Assembly (NCBI GenBank): GCA_022829145.1
Contig: CM040765.1
Location: forward strand, 10,274,292-10,338,291
Length of the DNA: 64,000 nt
Reading direction: 5' to 3'
Source of the DNA: Albula goreensis
Lineage: Eukaryota > Chordata > Actinopteri > Albuliformes > Albulidae
The notes beneath the pieces were generated by a model. It worked only from the letters and a program-made list of their open reading frames with translations. It had not been told where the DNA came from and ran no database searches. The position numbers and the translations under genes were made by a program. The first letter of the stretch is position 1, and every line of letters begins with the position of its first letter. Shown piece by piece: positions 44,011-56,167 of this stretch.

Positions 44011-44192
44011 ACAGACAGTACCACATCGTCACATTCAGTACCATGTGGTCAAAGTCAGTACCATGTGGTCAAAGTCAGTACTACGCAGTCACACACAGTA
44101 CTACGCAGTCACACACAGTACTACACAGTCACACACAGTACCGTGCAGTCACACACAGTAACGTGCAGTCACAGTCAGTGCCACTCAGCCAC
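44011..44192. repeat. Minisatellite with 20-bp period, about 9 copies
   Basis: Units follow one another at exactly 20-bp spacing, with the shared frame CAGTA at each unit end. Sub-variants cluster: two identical units at 44041-44080, then two at 44081-44120, then single-base variants. This pattern is typical of expansion by local slippage or unequal exchange. Two plus-strand frames stay open through the array, giving a repetitive peptide with no support as a gene. Confidence 0.95.
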
Positions 44193-44394
44193 TATTCCAT
44201 TCCAGGTCATGTCACATCACTTTACCAAGAACCAGTGCTTTCATCAGGATCACTACATCTCAGACCTCCTGACCGCAAAATCATTTTATATGCTGTTCTC
44301 CTTTTTCTCCAATTTGGGAATACCCAGTCATGCTCACAAGCCACGTGCTAGTTGCTGTAATCTCTAGTGTCAAGACATGCCCACCCTCTTCTCA

Positions 44395-44700
44395 GAGTTT
44401 GAGCTTGCTCGGACATGAGTCCGAACATGACACTTGGTACTCAGCTTTGCGCAGGCAGATTGAGGGCGCTTGACCGTCCAGGGGATGGCTGGAGAGTGAT
44501 GAGACGCGGACGTCCACCCTGACTGAATCCGACCCTCCCTGGGCAGTGCAAAGGCTAATTATGCAATGCCCTCCAAGGCTGCCGGCCTCAGTCAGCACCG
44601 GTCTGGATCTGAAATCAGACTGAGGAGCCAACTCATGCTAGAACAGCGGCCTAATGAGCCACCTAGCAGCCTGAGGGTAAAATCTTTTAATGGGTTCATT
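44395..44700. promoter_or_regulatory. Candidate conserved non-coding or GC-raised block
   Basis: This block has higher GC and more CpG than its surroundings, with an inverted pair CGGACATGAGTCCG at 44411-44424 and a TAATTATGCAAT-type homeodomain/POU site near 44557. The minus-strand frame across it has no recognisable domain. Function is unknown. Confidence 0.2.
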
Positions 44701-47202
44701 TGAGTCAGTGATTGACTGCAAATGGTAGGTCTGTCCATTTTGTGGTTCATGAAACCTCACTCTCCAATCACTAAAACATGGAACTGTGTCACCCAAACTA
44801 ACGAAACCACAATATGACTGGACCAGTTCCTACATGTAAATTATGGGTGGTGTCCTGATGTTTTAGCAAGTCATCCTTGTATATGTGATACTTATCAACA
44901 AATAGCACAGTATCCATCAGCAAGATGCTGTCAATAAGGCACTGGCAGGCCTCCAGCCTATGCAGCAGGGACCTCCTCCCCTTCCTGTGTTTTTAGCAAT
45001 CGCCAGCCATCATCCTGTTGGATTTTTTTTTTTTTTCATAAAAACAGTCTCTAAATCTTTGGCCCAGAGTCTGAAAAGGAAAGGTGACAGATTGATTACA
45101 GCAAAGATCTGGTCTCCTTGAAGATGGATGTCATCCACTTTCTGTGGTTCACAGAGGACAAACTCTGGCAAGAAAGGGAAAATCGTCCATGCACACTCGA
45201 ATGAAAAAAGCAGATACAGGCTCCATAGTGGTTCAAGGCTCTTGTCTTAAGGGCAAGTTAGGACCTGCTGTTATAACCCGGGAATTGTGGGAACATGTCT
45301 AGTCGGACACTTGAGCTCATCTTGCCAGGGCAATGGTCAGCTGAAGTCGGTCAGGTACATTAGGTTCAAGTTTCATTCAAATTTAGATGAGCTCATCATA
45401 TTTACATTTTGATGTACTTTGACCTTCACTTATGGAAATGTGCCTAAACACACCTGTATGTGTAGCTATGTTGTAATAATTAATGCCTGTGAAACTGGTA
45501 TTTTGTGTTATTAGCATGGATCCACAGCATACCAGTTCAATTTCCGACTACCAGGCACTGCCACTGAACATTTCAAGACAACAGGTGTTCAAAATTAGAT
45601 TCAGCTTTTGTACTACTAAAGTGAGGATTAAATGATTTCATTTATAATAATTATTACAGATAATGTAGTTTAGTTTTCAAGTGGATTGTTGCTTGTCGTG
45701 CTTCAGAATCCTGTTTTTGTCATATTTCTAAAGCAGAACCGGTTTTCTCCTCTTAGAGGCACATTTTATTCTCTTCCTAATATCCAACTATGGTTTTACA
45801 AACCACATTCTACCAGAAATCTAAGGCAGCCATCTTGGCAGTAGACACCCATAAATAATGGCATTTTCTTGCCAAAGGCTCCCAGGTCATCTGTTTTCAT
45901 TTAAAAAAAGGAAAAGAAAACAGCTGTTGAAAATCCATTTGTATGAATTTACAGCAGTTATTTTTATATACATGGTGACATGTCAAAGTTGTAGTCAAGT
46001 GGCTTGCTTTGTCTGCTTGGACCTGGTTGTGACTGGTTGTGATAGTAAAATTCAGAAGAAGACACAGCATTTTGAAATGCTGCCCAGATCAATGCTGAGT
46101 ATACCATCTTGGTTGACGAAGCAGGATATGTTTCTCCCACTGCATGCGTGCCAACGCCTGCCAAATTTTCAATTGATCAGCCACATAATGTTTGACCAGG
46201 AGCAGAGGCAGCCAAGGCTTTCTATCGTGCAGATAGCTGTGTATTTTAAGGACCAACAGCCCGCCTAAATGAAAAGAGGAAGCTAGGCGTGGGTGATTGC
46301 CTGTGTTTTAGAAGGAAATGTCAAACCTGGCCCTTAGGTAAAAAGCAGCTTTGTGGAGCCCCAGCTGAGCGCAGAGGAGAACAGATGCTCACAGGAACAC
46401 AAGACTTAGCGGAATAAGAATCAGACCCTTTCTTTTCAGACCAATAGCTTTGAGATTTTACCATCTGAGTCGTTACCACAAAGTCCCGATAAGCAGTTCT
46501 GGAATAACGCTAAGAATATCTTACAAAGGGTATGGCATGAAAACGTACTAAAAAGAGTTGGGTGTTTGGTACTGAATTACACACAGAAATAGGAACAGGG
46601 CCAATGCTCCATGTTCTCCTGCCCAACCCCCCACCACTGATTCCCAGATGCACAAACAGCCAGCATGCAGTGCCCCACTTTACACTCGTGTAATTCTGTT
46701 CTCACACATTTCAGCCATGCCACTATTTTGATACACAGTTTTTCTACTGTTTGCTGTTCTAGCTATAGAATCCGCTGTACAGGTTTTGCAGTAGTTCACT
46801 GTCAGATGTCCATGATTTGCCACAATGGAAATGCACAGCTGTTGGACCCTTACTTAAATCCACAGAGGTTTCAGTTGTTGGACCAAATCCAAGAGCACAA
46901 TTTGAAGAGAGCATCATGCTGTATCTCCTCACCCTGGCACGCAGCTGTGGAAAAGCATACAGAGCCTTCCCCTCTCTCAAGTGAATGTGGAATTGGGAAA
47001 AATACAGAAATCATGTGGTCCTGAACAAAAGCATCCTCCTTGATACGGTAGTCCTTCAGGGCACATGATGTTCTCATAAATATTTCTATAACTAGCCTAA
47101 ATATCACAGCAGTCTTGGGTTTTTGGCAAGTAATTGCGGTTAAAAATTTCATAAGGAACCATAATGCAGTCTAGTCCATTTGTAATTGCGCACACTATTC
47201 TG

Positions 47203-47406
47203 GTGGTGGGACATGGCTGTTAAGGCTATGAACCTGTGGGCAGGGGTTAGTCTGCTGGATTCCTGTGGAAAGTCACTTTGCCTGAAATGCCTCTGCATTG
47301 TGGCAATCTGCATAATGGGTAATACCTGCATGGAAAAAGTGTAAGCTGTGTGAAGCAATGTGAATCACTGTGGCTAGGGAGTAGATAAACACTGTAATGT
47401 AATGCA
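47203..47406 (+). mobile_element. Degenerate tRNA-derived SINE
   Basis: A box A-like segment lies at about 47217-47233 (GTTAAGGCTATGAACC) and a weak box B at about 47253-47262. The 3' half (47335-47406) resembles the LINE-derived tail of teleost SINEs, ending ACTGTAATGTAATG. It is heavily mutated, so the boundaries are approximate. Confidence 0.45.
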
Positions 47407-47633
47407 AATCCTATCAAGAAGCCTATGTCATCAAAGGCTTCGGGCTTATTTTATTTTCACAGGAAAATCTGTCCTGTCCGTTCTCGTCTCTTGTGAATTG
47501 GGAGCCTGCATCTTAAGACAGGACCCCCTCTCTCTCCCCCTTCTTGAGGATGGGCGTTGCAAACCCATGACCGTGACGGTGCAACTGTGAGAGTCCCTGC
47601 TCTTCTGCTAGGAACCAATGGGCAGCCTCCGCT

Positions 47634-47657
47634 GGGGGAGTGGGGGAGGGGGGGTGG
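47634..47657 (+). other. G-run cluster with quadruplex potential
   Basis: G-runs of 5, 5 and 7 separated by one to three bases on the plus strand. The 7-G run can supply two tracts, so a four-tract quadruplex is possible in principle. Confidence 0.5.
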
Positions 47658-47689
47658 TTTATGGAAATGGGCTTTGCAGAGCAGTGTTG

Positions 47690-47915
47690 GATTATGGGAG
47701 CTTTCCACAGAGCAGGACTGATGGAGACTTTAGGCCCATCGCTCGTAATTAAAATTCAAATGAGAGGCCTGAGGTGTTGAGCGGCCTCCAACATAAGCAA
47801 CCAATTTCACATCCCAATTACAAAACGCCTTCCCCTACAACGGGCCCACAGGGTCCAAAGTGATGGTGGACCACATTTAAAATGGAATAAACGGCAATCC
47901 TCTCCAGAAACAGGC
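47690..47915. promoter_or_regulatory. Candidate conserved non-coding element
   Basis: This is a complex block between two SINE-like insertions, containing GTAATTAAAATTCAAATG-type A/T cores near 47746-47763 and a CCAATTA site near 47813. The absence of insertions within it, next to a SINE-rich kilobase, would fit constraint, but that is weak evidence. Confidence 0.2.
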
Positions 47916-47978
47916 TAAGATGAATCAGATTCCTTCACATCCAGCTACTTCTCTTAATTTTTGCACATCTGGGTTGCA

Positions 47979-48160
47979 GGGAGGCATATTGGTGAGACAA
48001 CTAAGCTTGCAACCTGCAAGTTCAAATCCCAGGTGGGGCACTGCTGTCGTATCCTTGAGCAATGTGCTCAACCTTAATTGCTTCAGCAAATATCCAGCTG
48101 CATAAATCTAAAAAATGTATGCTGGGTAAGTCATTGTGGAAAAGGCCGTCTGCTAAGCAA
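47979..48160 (+). mobile_element. tRNA-derived SINE (V-SINE-like)
   Basis: The best SINE in the window. Box B GTTCAAATCC is at 48020-48029. It is followed by GGGGCACTGCTGTCGTATCC, TTGAGCAA and ATCCAGCTGCATAAAT in the order seen in common teleost tRNA SINEs. The tail GTAAGTCATTGTGG...CGTCTGCTAA (48126-48156) matches the LINE-derived 3' end by recall. It is inserted in plus orientation, antisense to tmem178b. Confidence 0.75.
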
Positions 48161-51100
48161 GCCATCAAACGTGTATCTGGCTGGAATTTATTTCTGCTTT
48201 TCGTTTCACAATTCACTGCAGCCTCTCTCGCATCGATCCACTCTGTTCCACTTCCAAACCCTACACATGTACACCGGGGACCAGAATGAACAATTCAGGC
48301 CCAAGAAATAATTCCATACAGTTTGGAGGGAGTTCCACTTTTGTGGTTTGGATTAGAGGCTCCATAATCCATGCTCACTGGTTTTTAATATTTGCTATAT
48401 TTTGGTTTTAAATGGAAAATAAAGTACTGTAATTTAAAAGCACTCTGAGCAATTTCCTGACACTATAACTGTATTTGACTTATTCTAAATGTATATCTTT
48501 ACGTCACTCAAAATTAAGTTTATGCTTTCTGAAAAATAATATCTGAGAGACCACTGTGAAATTGTTTGATCTGGATTCATTAAAAAAGACTATGCCAATG
48601 ACACAAGACTGGTTTATCGATGCAGCATATGTCCCACCAAACTGCTTTCTCTGAATTGAATTTCGTCACAGACCTACCAAAGTGGCTTTTAACTGATTTG
48701 TAAGGCAATATGCACTCCATGCTAATTGTGCTAATTGCTGTCTTGGCCTGGAGGGCTTATTCACAGACAAACATTGTATAAATCTTTGTCAAAACCTATT
48801 CCGTCAAGAGAGGTGCGTGTTTTGTTTTTGGGAGGGGTGCTAAGTTTTTCACGAGAAGAGCAGATTCCTGCTCCAGAGCCAGCACTGCTAGTTCCCTTCC
48901 CTTCAGACAAGGACTGCATGTTCAGATGACTTGATAAGCTGTATAAATCCAAAACAAACCTCTGATTGCATCAGAAACATTGAAATACGAGACAATGACA
49001 GATCGTTAACCCCCAAGGTTACTGCCCTCCACCTGCCAATACAATCCCTGTCAACCTCCTCTTTTTTTAGGAGGTGATTTGCATTTGGGTCAAAGCTTGG
49101 ATTTAGTGTAGGGCTTAATTCAACAATGTAGGAAAGCCTGTTTTTACGAGTGGGGGTGGGGTTATTGGTTTGAGTCCAGGCATTGTCTTTCCCCAGTCTG
49201 CACAGCATGCACAGTCCCCATCTACTCCTATAGGCGGATTGCGTGCCCCCCTGTGAGATAATACATCCCCAGCAATGAAGACCTCTCCACGTGACAGACG
49301 ACTGGAATTCATGAATGTCACACTAATTTCCCACATTGGAACATGACTGATTCGCTCATGCCCGACTCTTCTGGGACACAGGGACAGGGTCATTTCAGGT
49401 GACTCTGCCCCGGCGAAATGCGGCAACATTACCACGCAGCTGCCGTTTGATTACTCTGTTAATGAAAAGAGCCGTGTGCCAAGCCTGTCCCCATCCCCAT
49501 CCACTGCAGCGCTAGGGGTGCATGCGCTGGGTGGGGAGGAGGGGCTCACCGGCTTCACTACGGCCTGTCCACCGGGGGTGCCATGACTGATCGATCCGCT
49601 CACAAATTTCAGGAATGAGAGTCCTGGCCGGGCCGCTAAATCAGCTCCCCTGATTGCCTGCCAGGGGAATTGGCTGGTTCCGGGCCCCTGGAGACCCGCC
49701 TGTCTTCAATCTGAGCAGATCCACACACCTCCACACCATCAGGCTCCCTCCGTCCACCTCGGCCCTGATGAGGAGTCACCCCGCTCCTTGCTCCGTTTCC
49801 TCACGTTTGCGGTTTGAGATTTGCCATTTTCATTTTGATTCAACTGTCACAATGGCGTGTTTGATCGATATTATAACTGTTATTTCCTTCCAGTCTTTAT
49901 TGGTTTGCAGTAGTGAAGTTGTGGGGACTTGGTTGCATTGCTGTTGACTCTTCTAATAATATTGATTGCGTCTCTCTTGTACTTTGTACCCTTCAGTTTT
50001 TCATTTTTCTACATTTTCCGTATGCATACATAATGCAGTAGTTGTGGCTAATAGCAGTCTGGAGCCTGAATTAAAACTAATCTTATGCTTCAGTGGAGAA
50101 ATAAATATAGTGCAAAAAATAATAAGGTAAACAATCTCATATTTATTTTAGACAAATATCCTCACTGTGCTTAGAAAAAACCTTTTATAATAATAATAGC
50201 TGCAAAATAAGATTATCCCATATGATTTTCATTTCCATATTTCCCATTAATCACTAATCAAACAATTAACAACAACACACACGCAGATTGCACCTCCCTT
50301 CAGATTCCTGTCAGAAAAAAACATCTCAAATGACAAAAAAATAACCCGAGCAGATGCTCTTGTTGGATTTCAGAGCTCATATTGACTGTAAATGTTAATT
50401 TAAACTCAATTATTAAAGCTTCATGCAGCAGAAAATAAAGTTGCCTTGCACAAACTCTGACCATTTTTCATTTGATGCACACACACCATTAAACGAATGA
50501 TTTCTTTCAATATAGTGGCTCAGTGGTCTGGTATTTTGTGGGAATGCAGCTGATGTGTTATCTGGCATCTCACTGATTTCATGCCCACTATTCAGCTGCT
50601 GAGGCCAGCGTATGATCAAAACTGAAAGAGTGCGTCATCTGCAGTCACCTCCCCTGGAGTACTGATCCTGGTTCGCCTCTGAGAAGACATAAATGAAAAG
50701 AAGAAATGGATACAAATCACAGTGAAAGTCCCAATATTGAATGGTCTACGCTGACAGTATGTCTCGGAAACCAGGGAGTCCATACTCTTAATTTAATCCA
50801 ACTGCAATGTGGCCAGTTCTAAGATAGTGTAGAAAAGCAAGATCTGTTTGGGCTAGCTGAAGCCTCATGAGTGGGCTATTACATTTTTGGTGCTGATTCT
50901 GATCAAATCTGAAAAGGAACAACTGTCTCGGCTGCAGCATGTGCACGAGATCTTCTGAACTCTTCACATGTTCTGTGCTGCTATGAGAAACTACTACAAA
51001 AACACACGTGAGCTCGTCTCAGCTCTGCAGCTGTTCCCAGGTTTATGCTGTTCACTGCATATTTCTGCCATTTACCACCTCATGCTTGTTCCATGCTCCA

Positions 51101-52171
51101 GTTGGGTCCAGACCATATTAATTCGATCTTGTCTGCCAAGTTTTGCGTGAGTCACGAAATGAAATTCAATTATTATGCACAGTAGAGTCGAGACCATTTA
51201 GGCCAGTGGGCTGCAATGTTCTGAGTCACTTCAGGGTTGGACTTAATGAGGCACACTCTGCTGAAGACATACTCAAAGAAACACGGGGGAATAACAACAG
51301 AGGCGAGCCCAGCTATAGGACTGCATATTTTTGGAGACTGAGGCTACATAGATCTAAATTGGGTGGAGCTACTGCATCAGTGACTTAATGACTCATACAG
51401 TTCATGGTGCTATGATGATAAAAATCGTCTGATTGGTTCATTCAAATGCTCACAAGCACACGGTAGCTCCAGATGAAGTTTACAAAGTCTTGCATCTGGC
51501 TCTCAAGGGGAGAGCAGGGCTGCAGGGCTCCACTGACATCCACACAGCTCCCTACTGTGCACTTGTCATTGCTTTGTGGGGCCAGCTTTGATGAGGTCCT
51601 GTGTCGCTCTGGTCCAACACATAATGCTCCAACAACTTTCCTGCAAATAGTCACAGTGAAGTTACAGAAAGACAGGGAAGAGTTATGTGTTGGCTTGGTA
51701 GCCTGGAAGGTAATGAGACCCCAGGGCGTCTCACACTTCAGCACTGGCAGCACCTCTCTGTGAGACAGGCTTGCAAGGAGCTGTTGGCCCCTCACCTTTT
51801 GGAGCTCTGATAATTATTTACATTTAAAATAAATGATTAGGTGGAATTATCATAACTGGTGGAAAATGATTTCAGCTAGAAATTTTAAGTAAATGTGTGC
51901 AATTTGGGAGTTTGTAACATAGTATGTTGTTCAAATATACAAGATAAATATATGATTCATAGTACTTATACTAACTTGCGTATGATGGACTGAGTATTGT
52001 GTTGTTGTGTCTTCATGTACAGTGAGAATGTTTGCAGGAGAATTAACTGCTGTCATCATTTTATGAATTACAATTATTTCAAGGCTTAATTAAGAGTGCA
52101 AATGATAAAAATGTGCATAATATGTCATGCACATGCTTTTCTGACTTCTGTCCAAATTTGTATGAAATTAA

Positions 52172-52420
52172 GTAGGGATGCACTAATATGGGTATGGGCA
52201 CCCAGTATTGGACCACTACCCCACTCAATTACTGGATGTGCCTTAATCACTGCCAGTATTAGTAAGTGATTGCATGCCTGATGATTGCAAGACTATAGAA
52301 TTCGATCTGCTGTTGGTGCATAAGTATTCAGGTTGGCCAAGAAAAACAAACCATAGTGCTCATACCAGTACTCTGTATTCACAGATACTCAAACTCGAGT
52401 ACTCAGTGATTGTCCTTGGT
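52172..52420. mobile_element. Possible hAT-type non-autonomous transposon remnant
   Basis: The left edge AGGGATGCACTAATATGGG (from about 52173) resembles the AGGGATGCACCGATA-type terminus of many fish hAT elements. The inner sequence has GTATTGG and GATACTCAAACTCGAGTACT (52384-52403) as in such elements. No matching right terminus (GTGCATCCCT) is seen, so it would be truncated. The comparison is from memory. Confidence 0.35.
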
Positions 52421-53439
52421 AGGAAGAAATGGTGTTCTTGCACCTTTAAAATAAACCAAAGTGTCTCCCAGTTGTTAAATCGAAAGTCATATAAAAGGCT
52501 ACTCAGGCCCTTGCCTTCTGGCCCAGATGTGAAAGACCATTACCCATTACCTGGGGGACAATTTGCTCAGGCAGAGTGTGAACGATACAGGCAGGTAGGA
52601 ATTTTATCGGACTCCCTCTTCCCCTCTTCTCTGATTAGTGCCTGATCTACTGCCACGCAGGGGCGGCTCTGTGCAGCCCTCTGATGGAGCCGACGTGAGT
52701 CCCTCCCTCCCGCTGGACTCACATATACTGTCTGCACTAGCGCAGTAAGGATTATAATGTGCAGTGTGGAGTGCACAGAGAACCGGTGCTGTAGATGATC
52801 CGCTACCCATGTCCCCCTCTCCCCCTTCTCAAATATTCTTCAGAAGACTAGGCAAGCATTGTTTGTGGAACCGTGCTGTGGAAATGGTCCCCCTATCAAT
52901 TAACATCCCGGAGGAACACTTAGCAAGATAACTGACAAATTCCAAAAAATCCTATAACAAAGTTCTCTCTGTCTTGCATGAAATATAAATTCCCTGGGCT
53001 GCTATGTCTTTGGAGATTATAAAAGAGAGTGAGTCAACTGTATTATGCCCTTCTTTCTGTAAATTGCTTTTCTCAAATTTAATTACATGTAATGTGGGAA
53101 TCAATGGCACAGATGAGAGACGGGGTGAGAAGCAGACTTTCGCCTAGTAAAGACAGGGAAAGTGGTGGCATTTGGGCTTTTGATGGATCTGATTGGGCGT
53201 AGTCTGTGTGCGACTGCCGGGATGTAACCCGACCCACACCATATGGCTGATGCAGCAGCACACAGTCTTACAAGCAGAGCATCACCTGTGAGCGCCTCTT
53301 ATTAGGAGTCTTTTAAAGTGCCTGTCAGCTGTGCTTAGTTTGAAAAGGGACATAAACTTGAACGTTTGCCGGGGATCGATTTCAACAGGTCAAGAGAGCG
53401 CAAGAGGGAGGAAGACATTGATGTAGTGTGGGAGCAATT

Positions 53440-53575
53440 TCACAATGGCACGGCATCGAGCATCGGACCTGGGGGTTATGGATTCAAGACCCTGTCGTAC
53501 CCTCCAGCAAAAGTGCTGTGCCTCATTTGCATTCGTAAAACACAGTTATCCTGACAGGTTACAGAGTAAATAATA
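53440..53575 (+). mobile_element. Possible degenerate SINE
   Basis: A box B-like GGATTCAAGACCC (53480-53492) is followed by CTGTCGTACCCT and AGCAAAAGTGCTGTGCC, in the same order as the 47979-48160 SINE. The box A region is not clear. Old copy; boundaries approximate. Confidence 0.35.
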
Positions 53576-54489
53576 TGTGTAATAGGAAAAAGTGTATGCA
53601 CGAAGAAGGTCCAGTCCAACAGGATTTCAGTGATTTAACAGCATCCCTTATTTACATAACAGAAATTATGCATTTTTTAATTGGCCAAGTTGGACATATT
53701 TTCTTGTGCAGCATTGGATTGTGCATCCATGTGGGGTACCACTGGTCGTGATGTTTCTCATGTTTTTCATTTCAAAGGTGTTGTTCAATGCTTTGCCTTT
53801 GGCCTATTGGCCATGTTATGGCCCTGAAGCCTGTAAGGCTGGATAATGGGACTGAAAAGCAATGCCACTCACTCCAGAGTGAATGCACTCAGTACGCACA
53901 GTGTGTTCTTTCACACTCCTCAGAAGTAGCAGAACATGTGGAATAAAGAAAGAGTGAGGACCCAGTGGGCGTCCAGCAGGATGGGGGCTGGTCGGCTTTC
54001 TTGGTATCACTCTCCATCCAGACCCAGCTCCATCTTTCCTTTTGCACCATTTTATAGCCACTTCCTTCCCATTTCCACAGACTCATTTTTCACTTATTGT
54101 TATATTGTTCTGTGATCAATCCTGGTTCAACATTAGGTTTACACAGCTCTTTCTCTCAGCAATTTCCTCCTATGGTCCTCCTTTACTCTCTGCTTTGCAT
54201 TGCTGAACAGATTAATAATGAACCGCATTTCTCACTTTAAAGACATGTTCCCGAGCTTTTGAATTTAAAAAAGTGTATTTTTAAAAGGTGATCTTCATCT
54301 TGATTGGGTCATTTGTACCAGGTTTTTTCATCCTGATTTAATTACATCCTTACATTAAACAACAAAAATGGCAAACGCTTTCCCCTACTTAGTGGAGCTG
54401 CCTTCACCTGCGCAGCTCATAGCCTTGGGCACTTCATTCCCTGAATAAAAACACAGCACACAGAATAAATTCTGACTCCTGTTACTTTG

Positions 54490-54648
54490 ATGGGAAAGAA
54501 TTGCTGTTTCATAATTTATTCGGACAACGGAGAGGAGGGAGGCATCCAGTGGGGTGAGCTGTCCTCGTCTCGCCGCCCTTCAAACAGACTGGAGAAGCAG
54601 CTGACGGACAACCAGGCTACGGAGGTAAGGGAGGGAGAGTCCGAGTGA
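54490..54648 (+). other. Short open frame ending in a splice-donor context; possible antisense exon
   Basis: A plus-strand ATG at 54490 opens a 52-codon frame ending at TGA (54646-54648). At codon 45 the frame meets GAG|GTAAGG (donor GT at 54625-54626), a near-perfect splice donor. The last 80 bp before that donor are CpG-bearing and GC-richer than the flanks, unlike most of the intron. No family match is recognised for the peptide. It runs antisense to tmem178b. It may be a first exon of an unannotated transcript, a conserved element or chance. Confidence 0.2.
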
Positions 54649-56142
54649 AAGAGAGAGGCTGTCACCACCACCATCATCTCCTTCCCTCAGTTGCTCCATC
54701 CCTCCCTACTGTTCTGCCATTCCCACCCTTCTCGTACACGCATGCGCTTTCCAAAACGCATTCAGTGGGATGAGATATGCAGTGGACTGATGAGAGGTAA
54801 CGCTTACAGAATACCTTTCTCCTGACACTGTAGGGAAACGTGTGCATGGCCTGTACAGCACAATGGGCCATGACCCAGTGGGACCAATCATGACTCATCC
54901 ACATGGATCTGACTTAGCAGACGTAGCTATAGTATGGGTATACCGTGCAGTGCCAAACTGCTAACAGCCCTTGACAGCTGCTTCAGCCAAAAGGTATGGT
55001 TTATCATACCTAGAAAGTATATAACCTACCTGTGGTGTTTGTTTTCATTTGGAGGAGAAAATTCTTTCTGGAAATTTTGACAATTATGTGAAATTACTTA
55101 TGTGTAGTTAATAGATTATTTAATAATTGTTATATTTAATTATTGAGAGAAACAAGGTTAATCTATTTAACAAATAAATGAATTTGTGAAACATTTGAAA
55201 ATATAGGTTTTTTTTGGTGATTTTTTTTTAATTTGTGAAGCTATTTTGCCCCAGAGCTGGCTAGCCAGTCATTTGTCTAATTCATTCGCCTGAACAATCT
55301 TTTTCTGTTCATCTTGGTAATTGTATTTTTAGCAGTTGTGCCAAGACATATTCCTTTACAGTTGTTCGGTAGTTATGGTATTGTGTGCTTTTTATGTATG
55401 TAAAATGTAACAGCGTTTTGGTTTAATGAGAACTATTTTACATCAGTGTTATAGAGTATAATTAGAATGGTTCTTCTGAGTTTATACCCCATTCTGATTA
55501 CTAGCGTTTCCAGTTGAATGAGTTTGAGATTAGTTCTGTGGTTATTATATAATTGCTGTTATGAGTTTCAAGCTAGATACATATTCAGACTCAAAAGCCC
55601 TCATAAAACTATTTTACACAATGGGCAATGCTTCTAAAGGGATATTTCTCTTTACATTATATTGTTTTGCTTACAAGAGTAAGCATATTTTTTTGATGGA
55701 GTAGTAATAGTAAGTAATTTTGGAACATGACTATCACAGTGTGTGCATTAGCAACAGCACTACTAAACACCTGGTTCAAGAGAAAAAAATAAGCTTCTTC
55801 ACAGATTTAAACAATGGTTCACTCAGGAAAGGGACATGGTGTTCATTTAACTAAAGGAGTTGTTAAATAGTGAAGTGGCTATCCAATTTGGCTTGGTATT
55901 CACTCCGTGGCTGTGCCAGGAACACTCCGCAGAAACGCCCACAAAACATATTTCAGGAAAGAGCGAAGTGAAGGATACAACACCTATTTCAGGCTGTCGG
56001 GAGAGAGGGCTGATCCCATTATTTGAGCAGAAATGGATGTCATTCAAATGTCAATGCCATTACTGCGACCCGCTCAATCTTTGCACATGCTTGGGTTTTA
56101 ATTAAAAATATCTCACACAAGAATAAATCAGCTTCCAGGAGC

Positions 56143-56167
56143 TGTGTGTGTGTGTGTGTGTGTGTGT
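56143..56167. repeat. TG microsatellite
   Basis: Twelve and a half uninterrupted TG units, the longest dinucleotide run in the window. Confidence 0.95.

Noticed and set aside
44011..44192. Possible CRISPR-like array because of regular spacing
   Set aside because: There are no distinct spacers; the whole 20-bp unit repeats with point variants, and the genome is vertebrate.
43954..44367. 137- and 102-codon frames across the minisatellite
   Set aside because: The repeat has no stop in two frames, which explains both. The peptide is only a repeat translation.
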